A DNA stretch of 32,978 nucleotides from a virus: positions 1-32,978 of IMG/VR virus record IMGVR_UViG_3300042557_000720; one strand, written 5' to 3'. The notes under the pieces are model-generated. The model saw only the letters and a program-made list of their open reading frames with translations, made no database searches and was not told where the DNA came from. Within the stretch, counting starts at the first letter, position 1. Every line of letters starts with the position of its first letter. A program made the translations under genes and the position numbers. Shown here one piece after another: positions 29,742-32,978 of this stretch.

Positions 29742-30470
29742 ATGTATCAAATCAACAACAAACAATTAACCTTCCTCGACTCGAGATTCTACTCGATAGA
29801 AGGCGGCGGGTTCGTTCCGTCGGTAACAACAATCTTGGAGGCGTACCCAAAGGGCGCTGCCTATTTCAACTGGTTAAAAGAAAACGGCAAAGATGCCGAC
29901 GAAATTAGAGATGAAGCCGGGCGGCGTGGGTCGGTCGTTCACAAACTTACTGAGGATTATGATTCCGGTAAGGAGGTTCAACTGGTGAACGCTAACGGCG
30001 GCATTGACTACAAGCTGAATGAGTGGGCAATGTTCGAGAGGTATGTCGAGTTTCGCAGACGGTTTCAATTTGTAACCGACTGCATCGAGTTAAATATTAT
30101 CAGCAAAGAATTAGGCTATGCAGGCACGATTGACCGGGTTATTAAAATGGAGGGTGAAACTATTTTATTAGATATTAAAACCTCTAACGCAATTTACCCA
30201 TCGTATTGGCTGCAGCTTGCAGCGTACCGCAGCCTTTTAATGAATGAGAATGGTGCAAGGGTCGATAAAGTTGCAATCCTTTGGCTAAACGCTAAAACCC
30301 GCACGGAGGGTAAAAAAGGCGACATTCAGGGTATCGGTTGGCAGTTAATAACGAAGGACGATACCGCAAAGGAACTGGAGTTATTTAACGCCACGCATCA
30401 GTTATGGCAGGCGGAGAATGCAACGAGCAAACCCAAATCATTAACCTATCAAATTAGTCACAAATTATGA
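29742..30470 (+). CDS. RecB/Cas4-like PD-(D/E)XK exonuclease
   Basis: A 242-aa nuclease of the RecB/Cas4-like PD-(D/E)XK group. The motif order is complete: RRGSVVH with His67, GYAGTIDRVI with Asp131, ILLDIKTS with Asp144 and Lys146, and LQLAAYRSL with Gln158 and Tyr162. The N-terminal region (GFVPSVTTILEAYP) is typical of phage members. No Cys cluster for an Fe-S site is obvious, unlike true Cas4. It is the first gene of the rightward replication/recombination block and would resect dsDNA ends, possibly together with the SSB further on. No separate recombinase was seen in the window. Confidence 0.85.
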   Translation: MYQINNKQLTFLDSRFYSIEGGGFVPSVTTILEAYPKGAAYFNWLKENGKDADEIRDEAGRRGSVVHKLTEDYDSGKEVQLVNANGGIDYKLNEWAMFERYVEFRRRFQFVTDCIELNIISKELGYAGTIDRVIKMEGETILLDIKTSNAIYPSYWLQLAAYRSLLMNENGARVDKVAILWLNAKTRTEGKKGDIQGIGWQLITKDDTAKELELFNATHQLWQAENATSKPKSLTYQISHKL

Positions 30471-30700
30471 GCACTTTAGAATTAACCCACGTTATCGAGT
30501 TTGATGATAAATCCGAAGAGGTTGTGTTTTATGCGGATGTACATTATGAGGATAATCTTAATCATAACGATATGCATCAAGGATACCCGGTTATTGATGG
30601 GGATATTTATTGGGATTATCATCTTTATACTGATGCGGAAAACAATGAGATTCGCAAAGAAGTAGCACGCTTACAAATTGATAAAAAAATATTAAACTAA
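30467..30700 (+). CDS. Small acidic protein (77 aa)
   Basis: Not recognised. A very acidic 77-aa protein (VIEFDDKSEEVVFYADVHYEDN; DGDIYWDYHLYTDAENNEI) with His/Tyr residues and a helical end. The strong negative charge could mimic DNA or bind a basic partner, but that is only a thought. It starts inside the end of the nuclease gene (ATGA), so the two are translationally coupled. Confidence 0.5.
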   Translation: MSTLELTHVIEFDDKSEEVVFYADVHYEDNLNHNDMHQGYPVIDGDIYWDYHLYTDAENNEIRKEVARLQIDKKILN

Positions 30701-30705
30701 ACATT

Positions 30706-30927
30706 ATGGAAAATTTATGGGAACGGCTCAAACCCGAGCTAAAAGCAGTTTTAATTGAAAAGTATAAGGATTTACCTAATATGTTTAACGAATTAAAGGA
30801 AATTTTAGAAAACGAAAAATATTATACTCGTGTTCCGTATTGGGCATATTCAGACCTTCGTTTTTTTACTAAAGAAGCTTTTGGGGAACTTGATATATTT
30901 TTCAATAATTATTTTTTACCGCAATAA
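30706..30927 (+). CDS. Hypothetical protein (73 aa)
   Basis: Not recognised. A 73-aa helical protein (LWERLKPELKAVLIEKYKD; MFNELKEILENEKYY) with an aromatic C-terminal half (VPYWAYSDLRFFTKEAFGEL, IFFNNYFLPQ). No signal peptide. It is five bases from the previous gene. A 39-base gap with two overlapping inverted repeats separates it from the SSB gene. Confidence 0.5.
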   Translation: MENLWERLKPELKAVLIEKYKDLPNMFNELKEILENEKYYTRVPYWAYSDLRFFTKEAFGELDIFFNNYFLPQ

Positions 30928-30966
30928 ACTTTTAACCGCACCGGGCTACGGTTACCCGGCTTAATT

Positions 30967-31512
30967 ATGGGCTTATCCAATAAGACAGGTAGTATTACCT
31001 ACATTAACATGAAACAGGGCAAATTCGCCCGCAAAAGCGCTGACAATGACATCGAGTTATTTGATGCGGTTGAGGGGTTAATTACCAGTATCGAGTTTCA
31101 AGATGATGAGTACAATGGCACCAAGTTCCGCAAGCTGAAACTTGTTTTGGAAGAGGAAGGGCAAAAGTATCTTGTTCAGGTTCGCACCGATTCCGGTTAC
31201 TACCGGGGGCTTACTAATGCCATTGCGAACGCTGACATTAAGCAGCCTGTTAAACTGATTGCATCGAGTAAGGTCGGCGATAACGGCAAACCGCAAACGA
31301 CTATCTTTGTTAATCAAAACGGCAAAGCGCTGAAATGGAAATGGTCAAAGGACAACCCGGGCGAATTACCTGAGTTGGAAAAGGTAAAGGTAAAGGGTCA
31401 AATGGTTTATGATAATAGTAAGCAATTAGAGTTCTTTGAAAGGTTTTGGAATGCCTTACTAACTAAGCCCGCCGCCGCTTTAGTAACCATTGATGAAGAC
31501 GTTCCATTCTAA
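30967..31512 (+). CDS. Single-stranded DNA-binding protein
   Basis: A 181-aa protein with the character of a phage SSB. The first 115 residues are strand-rich, consistent with an OB-fold (ELFDAVEGLITSIEFQDDEY, KLKLVLEEEGQKYLVQVRTD, QPVKLIASSKVGDNGKPQTT). The last residues, IDEDVPF, match the acidic, Phe-terminated tail that SSB proteins use to recruit replication partners (DDDIPF in E. coli). It is placed among replication and recombination genes. A canonical SSB N-terminus is absent, so it is a divergent, phage-type SSB. Confidence 0.75.
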   Translation: MGLSNKTGSITYINMKQGKFARKSADNDIELFDAVEGLITSIEFQDDEYNGTKFRKLKLVLEEEGQKYLVQVRTDSGYYRGLTNAIANADIKQPVKLIASSKVGDNGKPQTTIFVNQNGKALKWKWSKDNPGELPELEKVKVKGQMVYDNSKQLEFFERFWNALLTKPAAALVTIDEDVPF

Positions 31513-31523
31513 ACCCAAAAATC

Positions 31524-31598
31524 ATTCCCCCCTGTTAATATTTATTTAAAAGGTTATTGATGAATAAATGTTAAAGTGGGCAGGGGGGATATTTTTTT
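31524..31598 (+). other. Long imperfect hairpin between SSB and methyltransferase genes
   Basis: CCCCCCTG (31527-31534) pairs with CAGGGGGG (31581-31588), and TTAATATTTATT (31535-31546) pairs with AATAAATGTTAA (31563-31574), with an unpaired GTGGG-containing bulge at 31575-31580 and a 16-base loop. ATTTTTTTAA follows. It can act as a rightward terminator or processing/attenuation structure. The methyltransferase ATG comes 18 bases after the G-rich arm. Confidence 0.65.
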
Positions 31599-31606
31599 AA
31601 TTACTT

Positions 31607-32269
31607 ATGCTCAATCCTGAATCAATAGTTTACAACGCCGACTGCATGGATATTATGAAAGGGTATCCTGATAAATATTTTGATTTGGCAGTGGTCGATC
31701 CGCCGTATGGGATAGATGCTGATATAAAAAACAACGGAAAAAATAGTGATAGGCACGAAAAAACTGCTTTGGCTAAAATCAATACCTATAAAAAAACTAA
31801 TTGGGATAATGAAACGCCAAACAAAGATTATTTTAATGAACTAAAAAGAGTATCTAAAAAACAAATTATTTGGGGTGCAAACTTTTTTGGATTGATTGGA
31901 GGTATGCTTTACTGGCACAAAAACGTAACAATGCCAACTTACAGCACTGGAGAACTTGCTTGGTTAAGTTGGTTGCAAAAAATAGACTTTGTAAATATTA
32001 CTTGGCACGGAATGTTACAGCAAAATATGAAAAACAAAGAAATAAGAATACACCCAACGCAAAAGCCCATCGCCCTTTACGATTGGATTTTCAAAAACTA
32101 CGCTAAGCCAACGGATAAAATACTGGATACACACTTAGGCAGCGGATCGAGCCGTATAGCGGCTTACAAATCGGGTTTATCATTTGTAGGTATAGAATTA
32201 GATAGAGATTATTTTGAGGCTCAGGAAAAGCGCTTTAATACATTTAAAAGCCAATTAAGATTATTTTAA
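31607..32269 (+). CDS. DNA methyltransferase (N6-adenine/N4-cytosine type)
   Basis: A 220-aa amino-methyltransferase. Motif IV DPPYGI (residues 31-36) comes near the N-terminus, after VYNADCMDIM, and the SAM-binding motif I comes late (ILDTHLGSGSSRIA about 163-176, then FVGIELDRDY), so the order is IV then I, as in the beta class. HPTQKPIALYDW before motif I is also typical. No restriction enzyme is adjacent, so it is an orphan methyltransferase that could protect phage DNA from host restriction or mark it for regulation. The target base within the amino group class and the target sequence are unknown. Confidence 0.85.
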   Translation: MLNPESIVYNADCMDIMKGYPDKYFDLAVVDPPYGIDADIKNNGKNSDRHEKTALAKINTYKKTNWDNETPNKDYFNELKRVSKKQIIWGANFFGLIGGMLYWHKNVTMPTYSTGELAWLSWLQKIDFVNITWHGMLQQNMKNKEIRIHPTQKPIALYDWIFKNYAKPTDKILDTHLGSGSSRIAAYKSGLSFVGIELDRDYFEAQEKRFNTFKSQLRLF

Positions 32270-32978
32270 TGCAACCCCGCCCCTACCAAATAGACATCAG
32301 CAACCGAGCCGCAAACATTATACGCAAACACGGATTAGTTTACTTAGCGATGCAGGTTCGCACGGGTAAGACCGTCACGGCGTTATTAACCGCTGAAAAG
32401 GTGGGGGCGGAGGTTATTCTATTCCTGACTAAGAAAAAAGTAATTAGCGGCATATTGGATGACCATAAGCAGTTAGGATTGAAGGCGGATATTATCGTAA
32501 CAAACTATGAGAATATCCACCACGTAAAGCAGCCTTTTGATATTGTGATTTGCGACGAAGCGCACGGGTTGGGGCAATATCCGAAGCCAGCGCAAAGGGT
32601 TAAAAAGCTGAAAGAACTATGCAAGGGCAAACCGATTATCTATTTGAGCGGCACGCCAACGCCTGAAAGCTACTCCCAGATATTTCACCAGTTTTATATT
32701 AGCTCATTCAGTCCGTTCAAAGATTATATTAACTTCTACAAATGGGCAAAGGATTATGTGGATATACGATTAAAGTATTTCAAAGGTTTAAAAGTAAACG
32801 ATTACTCAAACGCAAACCAAACAAAAATCAAACAAATGACAGATCATTTAATTATCCCTTTCACCCAGCAGGAGGCGGGGTTTAGGGCGCAGGTTGATGA
32901 AATAACGATTGGCATAAAGATGCAAGGGGCAACCTATTACTTAGCGGATAAATTGAAACGGGAGCGGATTTATACCGG
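32269..32978 (+). CDS. SF2 DEAH-type helicase, truncated by window edge
   Basis: The ORF opens with ATG 32269, overlapping the methyltransferase stop as TAATG, and runs off the right edge (236 full codons seen). Motifs of superfamily 2 are in order: QVRTGKT (Walker A variant common in phage SNF2-like proteins), VTNYENIH (motif Ia/b region), VICDEAHG (Walker B, DEAH) and LSGTPTPES (motif III). Only the first RecA domain and part of the linker are in the window. It resembles SNF2-like phage helicases that often accompany VRR-NUC nucleases; a VRR-NUC gene is at 707-958. Confidence 0.85.
   Translation, partial: MQPRPYQIDISNRAANIIRKHGLVYLAMQVRTGKTVTALLTAEKVGAEVILFLTKKKVISGILDDHKQLGLKADIIVTNYENIHHVKQPFDIVICDEAHGLGQYPKPAQRVKKLKELCKGKPIIYLSGTPTPESYSQIFHQFYISSFSPFKDYINFYKWAKDYVDIRLKYFKGLKVNDYSNANQTKIKQMTDHLIIPFTQQEAGFRAQVDEITIGIKMQGATYYLADKLKRERIYT

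Noticed and set aside
29742-30470. True Cas4 (CRISPR adaptation) identity for the nuclease
   Set aside because: The PD-(D/E)XK motifs fit, but the four-Cys Fe-S cluster is not evident and no CRISPR genes or array are nearby; a phage recombination exonuclease is more likely.
1-32978. Lysogeny functions, tRNA genes, CRISPR arrays, insertion sequences
   Set aside because: I looked for integrase or repressor motifs, cloverleaf sequences, regularly spaced repeats and transposases and saw none; the left-end repeats are only two full copies and contain terminators, not spacers.
31607-32978. Restriction-modification system formed by methyltransferase plus helicase
   Set aside because: A type III or type I-like pair was considered because a methyltransferase precedes an SF2 helicase, but the methyltransferase is a small orphan type and the visible helicase part resembles phage SNF2-like replication proteins; the missing 3' end keeps this open.

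Overview
The window looks like most of the genome of a tailed dsDNA phage (or prophage) of a Bacteroidota host. It encodes terminase, portal, HK97-type capsid, prohead protease, tape measure, tail proteins and a lysis cassette. The long non-contractile-type tail set (tape measure of 597 aa, no sheath seen) points to a siphovirus. Bacteroidota is inferred from three things: promoter elements of the TAnnTTTG type instead of TATAAT, few recognisable Shine-Dalgarno sites before tightly packed ATG/ATGA starts, and signal peptides cut before Gln. No integrase, repressor or tRNA was recognised.

Layout. Nine small rightward genes occupy 111-2180: tiny membrane proteins, a VRR-NUC nuclease, a PhoB-like winged-helix protein and a DnaA domain IV-like protein. 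They meet a long leftward block (29649 to 2177) at overlapping stop codons. Read in its own direction, that block holds three small unknown genes, a PrimPol-SF3 helicase, an AT-rich gap with inverted repeats (26223-26499, candidate origin or late leader), and a Cys-rich protein. A sigma-like factor, a small membrane protein, a GT9-like glycosyltransferase and two small genes follow. Then come TerS and TerL, a tail assembly chaperone with a probable -1 frameshift, tail completion and distal tail proteins, and the tape measure. The head module follows: protease, GT-B glycosyltransferase, scaffold, major capsid, major tail tube, portal and connectors. Last are three exported tail/fibre proteins, two holin-like proteins, a u-spanin, a GH19 endolysin, a metallophosphoesterase and a small acidic protein. 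A second rightward block (29742 to the right edge) carries a RecB/Cas4-like nuclease, two unknowns, an SSB, a DNA methyltransferase and an SF2 helicase cut by the window edge.

The two transcription units diverge from 29650-29741, where a good promoter is seen on each strand, and converge at 2177-2180. If the molecule is circular, the rightward right-hand genes would run on into the left-hand genes, giving one early/replication unit and one leftward unit carrying primase plus all virion genes.

The most interesting points are: a T9 slippery run joining two chaperone frames; three consecutive tail genes with host-style signal peptides, one of them enriched in Bacteroidota O-glycosylation sequons and sharing the operon with two glycosyltransferases; a portal protein containing a winged-helix-like segment and a Cys/His tail; a tail-before-head gene order; a repeated terminator-plus-start cassette at the left end; and a motif (ATCGGTAT) that recurs after terminators in a phage that carries its own sigma-like factor.
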